From: Rhypophila decipiens
Lineage: Eukaryota; Ascomycota; Sordariomycetes; Sordariales; Naviculisporaceae
DNA: 64,000 bases
Direction of reading: 5' to 3'
Assembly: GCA_033297075.1 (NCBI GenBank)
Contig: MU858133.1
Location: 96,585 to 160,584 of the forward strand
The translations under genes were made by a program, and so were the position numbers. Positions 34,787 to 47,800 of the stretch are shown in pieces. The notes beneath the pieces were generated by a model. That model ran no database searches. It was not told the DNA's origin and saw only the letters and a list, made by a program, of their open reading frames with translations. Numbering within the stretch: the first letter of the stretch is position 1; the number at the start of each line of letters is the position of its first letter.

Positions 34787-34996
34787 TGACAGAGTCTGAC
34801 TTGAGCTGGCCATGGAGTTGAGAATTCTCTTCCCATCAATCATGTGACCAACAGTAGTTATAACCTAGTTGCTCTCCAAACTGGCAGGACGCAGAGAACA
34901 AAACGGAATCAATGCCCATCAAACATTGTCGACTTTTGACCACTCATCCTCACTTTATTTTGTAGTCCTTCCGTCCATCATCGACGTTCCACGACA

Positions 34997-36905
34997 ATGG
35001 CAGCAGAACATAGCTTCACCTTCGTCTTTGCATGTGGCGCTTTGCTGGCATATGCCGTCTACCATGTCATTCGGGCCATCTATCTCATCTACTTTAGCCC
35101 TCTCGCGGCCTTTCCCGGCTCTCCATGGGCGGCTCTTGGTGAATAGTGAGTACCATCTCCTTGTCTCATGATTCTCAGCTGTCTCAGCCCCATGTAAAGT
35201 GAGAGGACTCGCTAACCAGTACTGCCCGTTGAAAATCCCTCAGCTGGGAAGCATGGCACAACATTGGATCCAAAGCCGGAAAGCGAGGACAGACTCTGTT
35301 TCTCCTCGAGAAGATGCATCGAGATCCGAAATATGGTGAGCGTCCCCGCCAGCACAACTACTTGTTATAGGTACTGACCTGTCAATTCGCGCCCAGGAAG
35401 TGCCATCCGCCTAGGCCCCAACGAAGTGCACATCTACGACCCACGCTACTTCCACACTCTCTACTCCCTCAACACGCAATTCTACAAAGACCCCTCCATG
35501 CACAAAGTCTTTGGCGCACCCTCCTCTACGCTGGCCGAAGCTGACCCAGTCAAGCACAAAGCCCGTCGTCAGCCCTTGGAGTCTCTCTTCTCACGACAAT
35601 CTGTCCTCAAACTGGAGCCAATGCTCCTGACAAAGATCGACCTGGCATGCTCTCGTTTCCGAGACATGTACAGCGCCGGTAAGCCCGTCAAGGTCGAGTG
35701 GGCGCTCAAAAGTCTCAGTTTTGATATGGTCTCGGAATTTTGTTTCGGCCAGAGTCTCGGTGCCTTGTATCATGATGATTTCATGTCCGATGGCGTTCAG
35801 GTATTCCGGACCTATCTGAATAGCTTGCATGTGATCAAGGCTTTCCCGTTTGTGAGGGTCCTGTCCCAGAGCTTGCCGCTCTGGTTGGCGAGACGGGTGA
35901 GCAAGACTATTGCTCGTGGTAAAGAGTTGGAGATTGTAAGTTGCCCCCTCAATATCTCTCAATAATCAAAGGTCTTTTTATTGACTTGACAAGTTCATCA
36001 AATCCCGAGTAGAAAGCTTCGTCAGGGCCTATGAGGGCGGGTCCCGTCCATTGTTCCCAACACTAATGGAACGTCTCCTCTCGGCCAACGCAAAGCAGCA
36101 AAAGCTTTCTCAAGGCGGGGACCCAACCTCGCTCCAACAGTGGAAATCCCACGACAACCTCCGCGACGAAGCCATCACCATGATTTCCGCCGGAACAGAC
36201 ACAACCGGCATCTCAGCCCTCGTCGGTCTGTTCAACATCATCCACCATCCGCACGTCCAAGACCGACTGCTCAAAGAGCTGAGAACCGTCTTGCCGGGCA
36301 AAAACGACACTGCGCCATTCACAGTCATTGAAAAGCTACCCTACCTCACTGCTGTGATTAAAGAGACCTTGAGGTATGCCAGTCCGGCCGCTAGTCGTAC
36401 CCCAAGACTGGTCCCCAAGGGCGGCACTACGCTCCCCGATGGACGTTTTATTCCCGAGGGCACGAGAGTCGGCATGGCCATCTATCATGTTCACTATAAC
36501 GAGAACATCTTTCCTGAGCCGAGAAAGTTCATGCCGTAAGTCATCAGTCTGCTCCCCGCTCTTCGGCTTTAAGCAATTTACCAAGACAATGGACTATACT
36601 GACCCACGCCATCCAATAAAACCATTTCCGCAAATAGTGAACGCTGGCTAGACGCTTCCCAGGGTGGCATCATGCCCGAACGTCTGCCCGAAATGAACAG
36701 GTTCCTCGTCGCCTTTAGCAAAGGGACCCGGGCTTGCCTGGGTATCAACCTCGCGTACATGGAGCTGTACCTCACATTAGCCTATCTCATCCGTCGGTTT
36801 GACTTCCAGACGAACACTACTAAAGAAGACATGCGCTGGGATGACATGGTTGTGCCGTCGTTTTACGGCGAGTTTACAGTCATGGCAAAACCCAGGGCTG
36901 ATTAG
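34997..36905 (+). CDS. Cytochrome P450 (trichodiene-oxygenase-like group)
   Basis: Five exons, 34997-35145, 35244-35335, 35397-35935, 35994-36535 and 36638-36905, about 529 residues. N-terminal anchor [31 protein letters not shown] with FPGSPWAA; then the fungal block [18 protein letters not shown]. The I-helix is [14 protein letters not shown], ExxR is [10 protein letters not shown], and PERW is split by the last intron. The heme loop [18 protein letters not shown] has its Cys ligand. This subtype matches fungal P450s acting on terpenoid and meroterpenoid substrates. A role in oxidising the prenyl chain or the ring after prenylation (YanH-like) is inferred. It is divergent from the decarboxylase, and all splice phases agree. 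Confidence 0.9.
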
Positions 36906-37110
36906 CGGTGCGCTGGGACCTGAATATCACATTCCTGTCACGACGTGCATGTTAAAGGAGTGGTGGGAGAGACCGAAGGAAGGCAGAAAGGAGGATGAGA
37001 TATGTACGGGAGATTTAAGTCAGCTAGACGGTTGTTAGATGAATGTCGACGATTTCTTTGTAGTTCTTTGTCTCGATCGACGATGTTTCAGCAGGTTATA
37101 TAGGGAATAG
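36906..37110. other. 3' flank of the P450 gene
   Basis: Short intergenic stretch before the truncated paralogue. Nothing else seen. Confidence 0.3.
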
Positions 37111-37451
37111 TTATTGTGTTTGCATTTTAATTTTCTTGAATGCCAGCCCTGCCAATCTGAATTGCACGTTAGCGCTGAGGTAGTATAGAGATGAACATCT
37201 TCGCCGCATGATTCCATCAATGTTCATTCCGACCTCTCTCTTGCCCTCTTCGCACCTCATAGTCCGTTCGAGTTCATCGGGCTCGTCATCCAAAGTGTAT
37301 TGTCCATCAAAACCGCGGAATTCGGCAATAGAACAGTCCCTCGGATCGGCATAGAAAAATAGGTCTCGACTAACTGCATAATATTGTGCCATGTCATATA
37401 TGCACCAAGAGCAACTAATGGCAAAGGAGGCGGGGAGATAGTAGAGACCAC
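37111..37451 (-). pseudogene. Truncated paralogue of the 38569-39360 gene
   Basis: The frame ending at 37111 has YADPRDCSIAEFRGFDG and DDEPDELERTM. These align with YANPRDCHFLDFRGVDG and DDELDELERTI of the intact neighbour. Upstream, the matching piece (FVVSTISPPPLPLVALGAYM against YFFAVASEGGLWALAV) lies in a different frame, so at least one frameshift separates them. No start or N-terminal half was found. It is best read as a decayed partial duplicate. Confidence 0.7.
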
Positions 37452-38568
37452 AAAGATGCCCGGAAATGTGATACCATCGCTGTTGCGTAAAGGTCAGACT
37501 GTCGTCGTCGATGGACTGCAGCGTCCCCTCCAGCTCCCGAGAGAAGGCGGGCGGCGAGGGTCACGCGACCATGGGTGCCGAAGTAGCATTGATTCGACGG
37601 CTAACACCCGGTGTTTCCCCTAGGTCTACGGCTGGTGGCTCACTTTTGGCTCAGCTTCCCGTGCGCTACTAGACAGCACAAATATCACGTATTTTCAAAC
37701 AACATGACGTTAGTACACTGGCATAGAAAGAACCATATCAGGTATGGTTTGTTGACGGTATCCGGGCCGGATATACCCGGTGAATAGCCTATCAATTGAT
37801 AAAAGTCACGAAGGATGTGTAACCATGTCAAGGTGTCGTTGGGTGCTGCAAGGAGTGGAGCATCAACGCCATCAGCAGAAAGACATTGCTCAGCATCTGC
37901 ATTAGCACCATCTCAGATCTGCCTCGGTATGTTACCGTTGTTGGGCGCTTATGCGATACTACTGTAGGTCCAAAAGGTGTGACAGCTCGACAAGACGACA
38001 AGATGACAAGACAACAAGACAACAAGATGACAAGACGACAAGATGCCAAGACGACAAGATGCCAAGATGACAAGACGATAAGACTTGATAAGGTTCCTTT
38101 TTTAACTGGGCATATCGGAGGAAAGGGTGCAGGTTATGATGACACCAGAAGAACTTGAAATCGACCGTGCCTAGCCTGAGGTACGCAGATAACCTTTTTT
38201 GAACCCAGTTCTCAGTGCAAGAAAGTCGTTTTCCGGAAAGGGTCAACCACCGTGGATTATTCGCAAGTACAACGCTCCGAGTCAATTCAACAACATATCA
38301 CAGTCAATTGAACGTGTTAGAATCACTAGCCGGCGAATGGGCCGAGGGAGAAGGGACTGGCCTTGGCGGCTCCGTAACGCATCCACTACTTTGAGCACCT
38401 AAGGGGTAGTTGCGCCGGCGTTAAAAGGGGTATAAGGCGCAATTAGCTTGATTCCTAGAAGCCATGAAAGCTTAGCTTGCTATACGGGAAAAGCCTATTT
38501 TGTCCTCCTGGCTGCTATACAACGCCTTCTCACAAGGTGGGCGGCTCAAATAAGCCAAGTTACCTTTG
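37452..38568. other. Intergenic region between paralogues
   Basis: 1.1 kb with the minisatellite listed separately. I found no other part of the duplicated gene here. Confidence 0.4.
37988..38084 (+). repeat. Minisatellite, 9-10 bp units
   Basis: About ten tandem variants of GACAAGACGACAAGATG-type units (ACAAGAYGA core) over 97 bases. Low-complexity purine-rich strand. Confidence 0.85.
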
Positions 38569-39360
38569 CTACGAACTAGATCCAATATCTGATGCATTGT
38601 GACCCTGCCGTTGTGATGCTTCTCCGCGGATAATGGTCCGTTCCAGTTCATCCAACTCATCATCCGAAGTGGGTAGTCCATCAACGCCTCGGAAGTCGAG
38701 GAAGTGGCAGTCCCTCGGATTAGCATAGAAAACCGCGCCCAACTTGTCCATTTGCTTGCACTTTTCCTCCATATTTGGACTGTTCTCGATCCTCCCCACC
38801 CCCTTCCTTGTCCCCTCATCTTTATCCACTGCAAGGGCCCACAGACCCCCCTCTGATGCGACGGCAAAAAAGTATACCTTCTTCGCGTGTCGCAAGGATT
38901 TCACGCCGGGCGGCGGCTCCGGTCCAGAACCCGGAGGGTAGTTCATTGCTCCTTCATAAGCGTACTTGGCAGGCAGGCTCGGCCACCACTCAGCACCTAG
39001 GTGCAGCAATTTGGCGCAGAAAGCGTTCTCCTCATCCGGGTCCGGCGACGGCGGGAGAGTGTCGAAACGGGGCAGACCAAGGAAATCAAGCACCATCGGA
39101 GAGCAACGGCGCTCGTAAACGCCGCCCTTGCTGGGGAAGCATTTCACCGAGGCACCCTGGGTGGCGTCGAAGGACAGACGGAGATCGTCGCCTGGTCGCA
39201 CTGGGATATAGCCATCGCGACCGAACTTGTAATAGCCGGCCCCATTCTTGGAGTAATAGATTTTCGAGCCGGGCGGTGCATGAAAGCAATGTGAGGATAG
39301 TGAGGTCGATGAACTGGAGCTGAAGTAAAGTTGAGCTGTCGATGACTGAGAGGAGCCCAT
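38569..39360 (-). CDS. Uncharacterised fungal protein with N-terminal MGSS
   Basis: Single exon, 263 residues; family not recognised. It starts MGSSQSSTAQLYFSSSSS; Gly2 with Ser6 fits an N-myristoylation signal, but this is only a pattern. The middle contains KIYYSKNGAGYYKFGRDGYIPV and GDDLRLSFDATQGASVKCFPSKGGVY. The C-terminal part, YANPRDCHFLDFRGVDG...DELDELERTI, is shared with the truncated copy at 37111-37451. A T13 run lies just upstream of the start. It sits between a P450 and the SDR and has no palindrome upstream, so it may be a passenger in the cluster rather than a pathway gene. Confidence 0.65.
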   Translation of the reverse strand: MGSSQSSTAQLYFSSSSSTSLSSHCFHAPPGSKIYYSKNGAGYYKFGRDGYIPVRPGDDLRLSFDATQGASVKCFPSKGGVYERRCSPMVLDFLGLPRFDTLPPSPDPDEENAFCAKLLHLGAEWWPSLPAKYAYEGAMNYPPGSGPEPPPGVKSLRHAKKVYFFAVASEGGLWALAVDKDEGTRKGVGRIENSPNMEEKCKQMDKLGAVFYANPRDCHFLDFRGVDGLPTSDDELDELERTIIRGEASQRQGHNASDIGSSS

Positions 39361-40553
39361 TTTCTTGACGAATTTTTTTTTTTTCGGCGTTGAAGGTTTG
39401 CTACAAATGCCGTTCTGGTAAGTATGGATATCTCTCTTTTTCGACTGTTTTATTCAAGGTATGGGAAAGAGGGCTTTCCACACACGTTATCTGTGGTCCA
39501 ACCATGGCATCCAGCTAACCGCACAAGGCAAAACCGCAGAACCAACACGCAGGGACACGTCGGCATTCCACACATCCAGGCAAGTCAAATAAGTCCGAGT
39601 CACGGCCGCTTCTTAGCTTGACCTAACGTAAATCAAAGAACCATAGGCTAAAACGATCTAGGTTTAATTGAAACGAATAACTTGACCTGAAAAGGCGGGC
39701 TTATAGTTATAAGTGAAGCTATTTCCAATATTCTTTTCCTTCTGTTCGAAGAGGGTTAGGGTAAGGGTTAGGGTTAGGGTGCTCTTATACACAGATTAGC
39801 CAGGAACAGCCAAGTCGAGCTTGCAGATAAAACTGAATTAACTTGGCGGACTTTGGAGGTTCAATGGGTTGAAGTTGATTGAAAGAACCTTGTACCTTGG
39901 TAAATGGACGTTATCGGGTGGCGGGAACGAAAGCGAAAAGCCATTAACATGGCGATGGAGCTGCTATCGTTAGAATTATTTACCAGGGTGCCTTACAATC
40001 AACGCATCCACTCTTGCACCATCTCTCCTTACTAGTCACGGTCGTGAAAATGAATCTCCGCGGCACCACGCCGTCTCTCACAGCTAGATGCATGTGCCAT
40101 GAGACACTCAACTGAGGGCCGCGTGCATCAGTCTTGGGTCTTGGAAACTTGAACTACTTTTTTGGTACGTGAACTCGCGCGGGGCCTCTTCTGAGCTACG
40201 CTGTTATCATTACAGGCAGTGTTTCTAGTCGTTGTCATTCTGTAATGCCACTTTATTATCTAAGAGAAATCACGCTAGTATTAGTCTTACTATGCTTCAT
40301 CCCCGAGCCCCCACACTACCTAGTCTAGAATAACCCCCGATTCATGATCAGCGTTTCTCCAAGATCCAGACGATCTCCCGAGGTGTCAGCCCATCCCCGG
40401 TCCTTCCCAAGATGGGCTTGGCGTAATTGAACCCCAGCTTATCATCTTCTGCCGATATCCGGATTCTGGCCTCGCCCCTCTCGGAATGACCGACAACAAG
40501 ACTATGGTCGGACTACAACCCAAATATCAACCACTGCCCCCAATACAACGAAA
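39361..40553. other. Intergenic region with interstitial telomere-like tract
   Basis: 1.2 kb without a supported gene. See the tract at 39753-39780. Confidence 0.4.
39753..39780 (+). repeat. Interstitial telomeric repeat, 28 bp of TTAGGG type
   Basis: GGGTTAGGG followed by a one-base variant (TAAGGG) and two further exact TTAGGG units. TTAGGG is the telomere repeat of most filamentous ascomycetes. Confidence 0.9.
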
Positions 40554-41697
40554 TCAAGCAAATGAGGCGAGCGCGGGATCCACCGCCGCGACATCCTGGA
40601 CTGTCTCCTTCCAGAGACGTTCGGTGAATTTCTTCCCGTCTGACTCGTTGAGCCACGTGTTGCCCCTGAAATATACCAACATAAGAGGTTAGCGCTGATA
40701 TGTGGACCGCCGGAGGATCTGGTGCTGGAGGTACTTACTCCGCGACAGCGTTGTGCTGAATGAACTTGCCGTTCGACTCCGGACCCGCGACTGCAGAAGC
40801 ATAAACCAAGGTCCTAGCACCCTCCTCGACCGTGCGGCCCATGGTTTTGCGCATAAGGACCATGGTGGTCTTGAGCAGGAATGGCAGATTCTTATCCAGT
40901 CCTGTTTGCACAAGACCCGGGCAGAGATGGTTTACAATCACCTCGCCCGGGGCAATCTGACCAAGTTTGCTGACACAGGCGGCCACTGCGAGCTTGGAGT
41001 CCGCATAGCGGCCCATGTTGGTCGAGGTGGCCCTGTCGTCCAAGATGGGCATCAGGGCCTTGTCGGCAGCAGGAAATGGTGTCAGGGATGTGGGGAAGGC
41101 GACTTTGTTGACGTGCATGCCGGAGCCGGTGAATGAGACATGGGTAGGGGACCCGCGCTTCGCAGCAGTGGCGCGGAGCAGAGGGAAGAGCTCGAGAGTG
41201 ACTAGGATGTGCGTGTAGCAGTTTACTGTGGTTGTTTGGGTAGATTAGCCGTCGTAATCACTATAGTACGCCTGCTTGGTACTTTCGTGGGGCTTAATCT
41301 TCTTACCTTGCATGTGCCGCTCGTGCCCAGTTTTGCTTGTCTCATACTTGATGGTGGCGATTCCGCCATTGTTCATGAGAATGTCCAGCTCGGGTACCTC
41401 GTTCTTGACCTTTTGCGCAAAACGAAGGCCGGATTGGTAGTCGTCCAGATCCAGCTCGAAGACGTCAGTGACGGCGCCGGGGTTATGCTTGGCAACTTCG
41501 GGGTCGGCCCTGAGCGTTGTAACGGCTTCCTTGGCCCGGGCCACCGAGCGACATGCTAGAATGAGACGCGCTGCGCCGAGGATCAGATATTGGCGTGCGG
41601 CCTCTAGGCCCAGTCCGGCGTTGCCACCCGTGACAATGACGGTTTTACCAGCCAGCGAAGTGCCCGCTGGCGTTGGTGGAATCCTTGGCTGGCCCAT
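40554..41697 (-). CDS. Short-chain dehydrogenase/reductase
   Basis: Three exons, 41697-41307, 41225-40739 and 40665-40554, about 329 residues. NAD(P)-binding TGGNAGLG near residue 24, a DLDD motif, NNGG (variant of NNAG), and the catalytic YADSK with Ser upstream in VSFTGSG. Size and motifs match the WWOX/retinol-dehydrogenase-like SDRs found in many fungal clusters. In this cluster it could oxidise a quinol or alcohol of the epoxycyclohexenone (YanD-like), which is inferred. The last exon (NTWLNESDGKKFTERLWKE...) is typical of the family C-terminus. An in-frame ATG at 41820 would add 41 residues. A palindrome (10/12) lies 347 bases upstream. Confidence 0.88.
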
Positions 41698-44600
41698 GGT
41701 GCAAGTGATTTGCTGTGCCCTGAGAGTGTCCGTTGCTGTATGCAGTGGATGTTGAAAGATGTCACTAGCGGATTTGGATTGGTGGATTTGGTGATGTAGT
41801 TTGATAACGTCGCGTGTCAAAGTTCCGAATTGGGGCCTTCACATTCATCGCCTGTGCTTTGGCAAGAACGACAAACACAAAAGGATCATGCAGCGGAGCC
41901 CAGGCCAGCAGATATAACCCCAAGGAGTCCACAAAGCCACGAAAAGGATTAGAAATCATGGTGCGATCACATGAGCCAAAAAGTCTCCGTCGTTTAGAAT
42001 GCCGTCGTCCAGTTTGGCCGTGTTTGTTGTGTCGTCAACGGTCTTCCGGCCGAGAGATGTGACTGAAGGGCCATTTGGTAGGTCGCGATCGGGCTAATTG
42101 ACCCCCGTTCCGGAGACTTTCACACGGGACGCGGCGCGAATCGAGATCGATGAGATTCCATGCAGGTCATGTGGCTGCCTGTATCAGCACAAAGAATTGA
42201 CACACCTCAGCATCTCATTGGTTCGATTATTCATGCAAGATATTAAGTAATCCCGTGACCCCCACTTTTGACGGATTTTCCCGTCGTCTCGGTCTTTCTT
42301 TGCTCCTCCCCCTCCCTCCCTCGACCCTCCGCTCCGTGTTGTTCATGGAGAGGGGTATTAGAGGCGGTCTGCTGGCCCGACACCTTGCATGTAACAGAGA
42401 GACCACAAGTACCAGATGCGCTGTTCCTCCGTTCAGTGGTTGAATCTACGAAAATACTGCGATTTCGAGCAGTGGGATTCACGAAAACCCCAGACCGCAA
42501 TGCAGCCATGGCTTATCTTAGTCACAGTACTGCCTCTTGTTTTCGTCTTGAAGCCATAGGGCATCAACCCCCAGCATTTGACTTTGATCTTTCAGTTCGA
42601 GACATGAGGTCGAATTAGAGTAAGTTCTACACGTAATCCAGTCCAAGACCGCTAAACAAAGCTTGACCTATGCCAAGGCCGAACGTTGGTTCATCCTTGG
42701 AGCCAAGCCGAGCTCCCGTTGTCAGACACGCCGGACAGGGTATATGATGCCTTTAATATACGGACACAAGCAAATTGTCCAGTTTATTTTCTAGATTAAT
42801 CGTCTTACTACACGTATCTGCGTGCACACGCCCCGAACTCTGATGATTGGAATCATCCACCCATTCTTCGTTCTACTATGCTAGTTCAATCCTACAATGA
42901 GACGTTAAAGTAACATCGGCTAATATCAACTGTGCGACTTGGTCCTGTTGTGCAGCCCGCGCGTCAACTGCGGTGTACTGCCTACCCGGTTCCTAGCTGA
43001 CAAGGAGGAGTCGTAATGAGGAAACAGCCCATATGATAGCTTGCAGGACAGGCGAATTCTGCTCTGTGCGCGGTTTCCATTTTGGTTCCCGATGGCCTCG
43101 CTTCTTCGCGCCTTGTTTACTCACCTTCCATACCGAGACTGAGTCAAGCAATACTGGACGTACCCGGACATAATCTGTCATGCCCGTTCCTTGCACGGTT
43201 ACAATTTCCCACCCGCTCTCGCCGCGTAGATTCCACTACCCCGGCTCGAGTTGCATGGTTGATATTTGCGTTATGGTTATCTGAGTTATCAGTGATGGGG
43301 TCGTTCTGCGAAACTAGGCTCATTTCAGCTTTCGACAATGAAAACAGCGAAAGCGAGAAAGATACGGAGTAGAAACTAGTGCTCCGATCCTTTGCCAAGG
43401 ACACGAATCTGATGCTAGTTTTGAGATCTGTGGCTGGTATCCGTCAGCCTGCAGTAGTGTCCTTTTCCCGTCACTTTAGTGTCTTCTCAACGGCTCAACG
43501 CCCCGGTTACGGATACCTGTGCTCCGATTAGCCCATCGTGTCTTTCCATTTGACTGGCTGTCCTTGGTGGGATTGTGAGCGGTTTGTCTCCATTAGTCGC
43601 TGATAGCATGGACACACCACAATCGGAAAATAAATCGTACAATGGGTGAAGGCCCGGTCCTAAACCACAAGGAGATAGGTGCTCGAAATGGGAATACTCG
43701 GTGTTTCTGTCCGCCTCTCGGGTTCCAGAGCCTTCTATCCATTCAATCTCGCTCACCAGCAAGGAGCGACGAGGGGCCCAAAGTTCCGTTTTCCGGTCGG
43801 ATCCAGGCTTGGATGCGGCACAACGGGAAAGGCCTAGGGGTCAGATTTTGGGCGAACCGGGGTTGTGTCATCAGTCATGGTTACAATGCGGCTAATGCGC
43901 CGACCACATGCGCCATGATAAGCCTGTTCACCCCCTCTCAGATGTGTTATTGAGCCCTTGATCGGGATGACCTTACAGCGCCCATTGGGCAGTGTATGAA
44001 CATGAATGGTTGCTGAAGGCGTCATTAGGGGCTTGTCTACAAACGTCAAGGCTTGCCTCAGCAAGTCGTACCCAGTTCCCTTCCCTAAATCGAGATCGGC
44101 GATGGCTTGCATTCAATACTTTCTTGATAGGCAGTGCCATTATTCCCTCCGAAGAGTCAATCCACGCCACCTCTGTGATACCCCTGTTATGAACATACTC
44201 AGCAAGGAAAGCAAGTCAACAATCGAACGTTCAAATTCTCCACAGCCCTCCATGACTTGCCGTCTCTACTGCAGTCTAAACCGCTGTTCACCAGACTGTT
44301 CACTATCCCTCCAGGATTTTCATTATCTCCGCCTCACTACTGCCTTTCGTTGTCTGACTCTCACAGCTTGCAAAGGGGCTCCACAGGAACAGCTGCTCTC
44401 TTCGGTGACCAAGAGGACTGTAATGACTAGGTACCTTGCGTATTGCTCGTGGTGGGACCGCTCAGCTGCGAGACTAAGGCGAAGCTGATAACAGAGGGTT
44501 TAAAGTGATTCCACCAGTTTCTACACGTGTACATCCTGGCCTCAACTGCTACCCTCTTTCGTCTCACTATTGGCCGACCCAACTATTACATAACTTCCCA

Positions 44601-44841
44601 ATTGAGTGGTATCGATTGAATGTGAAGGTAACCCTGAACGCACTGCATATTGCTATGTCTACAGAACCCACAGTGGGCTGGGGTTTCTGGAATAGCGGTT
44701 TAATATGAATGATCTGCACTCCGCATCTACATTGCCAGTCTAAGTCTTGACATTCTCCAGCACAACGGAACGACCCGCCTTTTCTGTTGTTCCTGTTACT
44801 ACCATCACTGTCCTTCTCCTCTTACCGAGACAGCGGTAATA
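41698..44841. promoter_or_regulatory. Long gene-poor region upstream of the first regulator
   Basis: 3.1 kb, the largest gap of the cluster. The only signal seen is palindrome copy 8. Minor ORFs (to 160 residues) have no domain, no conserved motif and no splice support. It could contain a decayed gene or an unannotated RNA. Confidence 0.4.
42044..42055. promoter_or_regulatory. Cluster palindrome copy 8 (10/12)
   Basis: TTCCGGCCGAGA, 347 bases upstream of the SDR start. Confidence 0.6.
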
Positions 44842-47800
44842 ATGCATACCGACGACGACAATCCATTGTCGGCTTACACCAGATCATCGGAACCCCATTT
44901 GGTCGCAGCTGCGAAACAACATTATCCACAACAACGACAACGGCAGACAGCCATGGGCGAAGGGCGCGTCATTACTAGAACGCGTCCTTCCCTAACTTGC
45001 ATTCCGTGCAAAAGGAAGAAGGTAAACATGGCCGAAAACCGTCAAACGATCTCGTTAGCTGTAAAATCGTGCTAAATCGAAATCCTTAGATCAAATGTGA
45101 CAAACAAAAGCCAGTTTGCTCCCAATGCGGCCGATCGAGCGCTACATGCTTTTACGAGACCATTTCGGCACCAGCATCGGAAAGCGGTCGATCGTGGGGG
45201 GCTGGAGTTAAGCGGGCAAGAAATGGGCAAAGCCACGCAATGGTCGCTCAGGCAAACGGGAACGTTTTCCAGTCGCAGCAAGATATGGACTCAGACGCAC
45301 AAAGAGGATCCAGAGAATCAACTCAGGGGCCGACAAATCACCAACTTGCAGGTGGCGAGGAGATGGCCATGGACATGGACATGATGATGCAGTGGCAATC
45401 AGAAACAGCAAACGAAAGCCACTCGGAGCATAGGGTACCAGTCGGGATGCACTCGGACTTTGGCAATATGGAGGCCGAAATGTCCAACTTTCTGGACGAG
45501 ACGTGCCCACTTTTCAGCGCGGCAGACTTGAAAGAGATGGAGAACTTTTATCATACCGTTCATTCACCCGAGTTTCTGCGGGAAGCCGCCCCGTGCTCCG
45601 CAGCTTCCGCTGCAGCTGCCGTCACAACGGTCCCCACTCCGCCCGCTACCGCCGGCAGCAGCGGGAGTAGCACCGGTCCAACTGTGTTCAACAGTTCCCA
45701 CCTTGCACCTTCCCTCTCAGGCTTTCCTGGACCGGCCGAAAGCTCCACCAATACCCGGAAGGAGACTCGGAGTGTGAACAAGGCCTCGGTCTCCGTCACA
45801 AATCCTCTTTCCCCGCGACATCAGCAACAGCAACAACACTACCAACGGCATCGAAGTCACCAGGAAGAACAGCGGCAACAACGAGCTTCGTCTACAACCA
45901 GTATGGATACGCTCGACTTTGACGACAAAGCAGCTCGGCCACGGCGGTATATTCCCCGTGAGAATGAAGGAACCTTAGCCACTCCGGCCGGAAACCTCCT
46001 CATAAACAATGCTCCAGGGCATCACGTCCGGTTTCTTGGCAGCCCGTTCTGGGCCTGGACCAGCACCAGTCAGGTAAGATACCTGACCCCGATGAAAAAC
46101 CATGGCACTTGGCCGATCCTGACAATGGTGCCTAGAAATCACTGGGAAATATTCTCCTCTCCAGCCACCTCTCACAGCACCAGGCCAGCCAGATGCACCA
46201 CTGTCGACAGGCAGAGCTGTCCCGGATGATGCAAAGTTTACCTCCGAAGAAGATGTGTGACATTCTGCTGGACTCGTTCCTTCTCGGAGTCCAACCTCTT
46301 CTGCCCATGGTGCATGTCCCAAGTCTGCGAAGCCGTTATGATGCCTTTTGGTCCCAGTTCTCCAGAAACCGCCATACTCGATCAAGCAGCACTCCTCCAA
46401 TGCCCGACATCATGCCTGCACTGAAAGAAGATCCATCCTTTGCCTCCTTGTTGTGGGCTGTTCTCTATTGCGGAGCGGTGGCCGCGCCTCCGAACCTCTT
46501 GGCACGGGCTTCGTTCAAAGTCAGCGACAAATGGACTTTCCTCTCACGGTTAAGATCCTACGTCAACCAGGCCTTGCATCTCAGTGGACAAGCCAAGTTT
46601 CCAACTCTAGACGGACTCGTCGCCTCCATCCTGGCCCAATGGTGCGACCCTGGCGTGGACCAAATCATCGACATGCCGCCCTTCATCGCTCAATGCGTGC
46701 AGGCTGCCCGCGTGTTGGGGCTGCACAAAGACGACGCCTTGGCTGCAATGTCTGTGACAGATGCACAGACTGGTCGCATGGCCTGGCAGCATGTTATGGA
46801 ACTTGAGATCCTCGCTACAGTGTGCTCCGGGGCCTGCCTGGCATTCTTAAGCAGCGACGAGTCGTTCGATATGCCGCCCCCTCTGAAAGTGACCGACATC
46901 GCCCTTGACTCAGTATTGACCTCCTCATCGTCCAGGATTCTGGCAACGGGCCGTCTGGAGATGATCCGTATTATGCGACGCATCATCAAAGTGTGTTACT
47001 ATACCAGCAGCAGCAGCAGCAAGGGCAGTGATAACGCGGCCTCTTACCCTACCAAGGATGACATCAAGAATCTCTCAAAGGAAATTGAGTCCTTTGAAAA
47101 CATAATGGATGCTCTCATCGGACTGCTGAATGTTCGAGGTCAGCCCGAGCAGGGGCAAATCTCATCTCTCCTACTTGGCGCGAATCCACTTGTCCACGGC
47201 GAGCTCTACACAGACAACCCGCGAGACATCACCGTGCCAAATGCATTCTACCGAATCATCCTGACCATGATGAAGTTCTTTGTCTCTGTCCTATTCAACA
47301 GGCAGTTTCTGCAGCAGCGGAATCTCAGTAATGAGCAGCAGAATAACGACGAGGGCGATGACAATGTCCGCATGATCTGGAACCTGCAGCTCTCCAACTG
47401 TGTCCAGCTCATTCGCAACTATCTCGATCTTTCCAGACTCCCTGCCTTTGTCCCTTACAGATGGCTATGCCCGGGGAAGGTGGATTGCTTTCAAGAGTGC
47501 ATGATTGTCCTCAACTTTCTGAAGGAATATCCCGAGGCGATGAGCGAGCGTCAGCTGTTGCAGTATCTGCTTAGTGAGGTATTTGACATGTTTGACTCGA
47601 GAGTGCAGATGGCCGGTATGGGATCCGGAACCGGGAGCTCCACAGACGACGAGTATGATTCAGAGCAGAGGAAGAGGCAAAGTGGCAAGACTGCGAGTTG
47701 GCTGGTTCTGCGACAGTTGTTTGATGAGGTCTTCAACGAAAGTCAAAACGGGCGAGACGAACCTGTCGGCGCAGCTGAGGATGAGGATGACGAGATGGAA

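Larger units (their letters stand above)
33090..34996. promoter_or_regulatory. Long divergent intergenic region with two palindromes and a MITE-like element
   Basis: 1.9 kb between decarboxylase and P450 starts, the largest promoter region of the cluster core. It holds palindrome copies 5, 6 and 7 and a 108-bp inverted-repeat element. No gene was supported; short ORFs have no domain. Confidence 0.5.

Noticed and set aside
37988..38084. Possible CRISPR-like array
   Set aside because: Units are 9-10 bp without spacers in a eukaryotic genome; a minisatellite.
44006..44488. 160-codon plus-strand ORF upstream of regulator 1
   Set aside because: Ser/Arg/Cys-rich random-like text, no start context and no recognised family.
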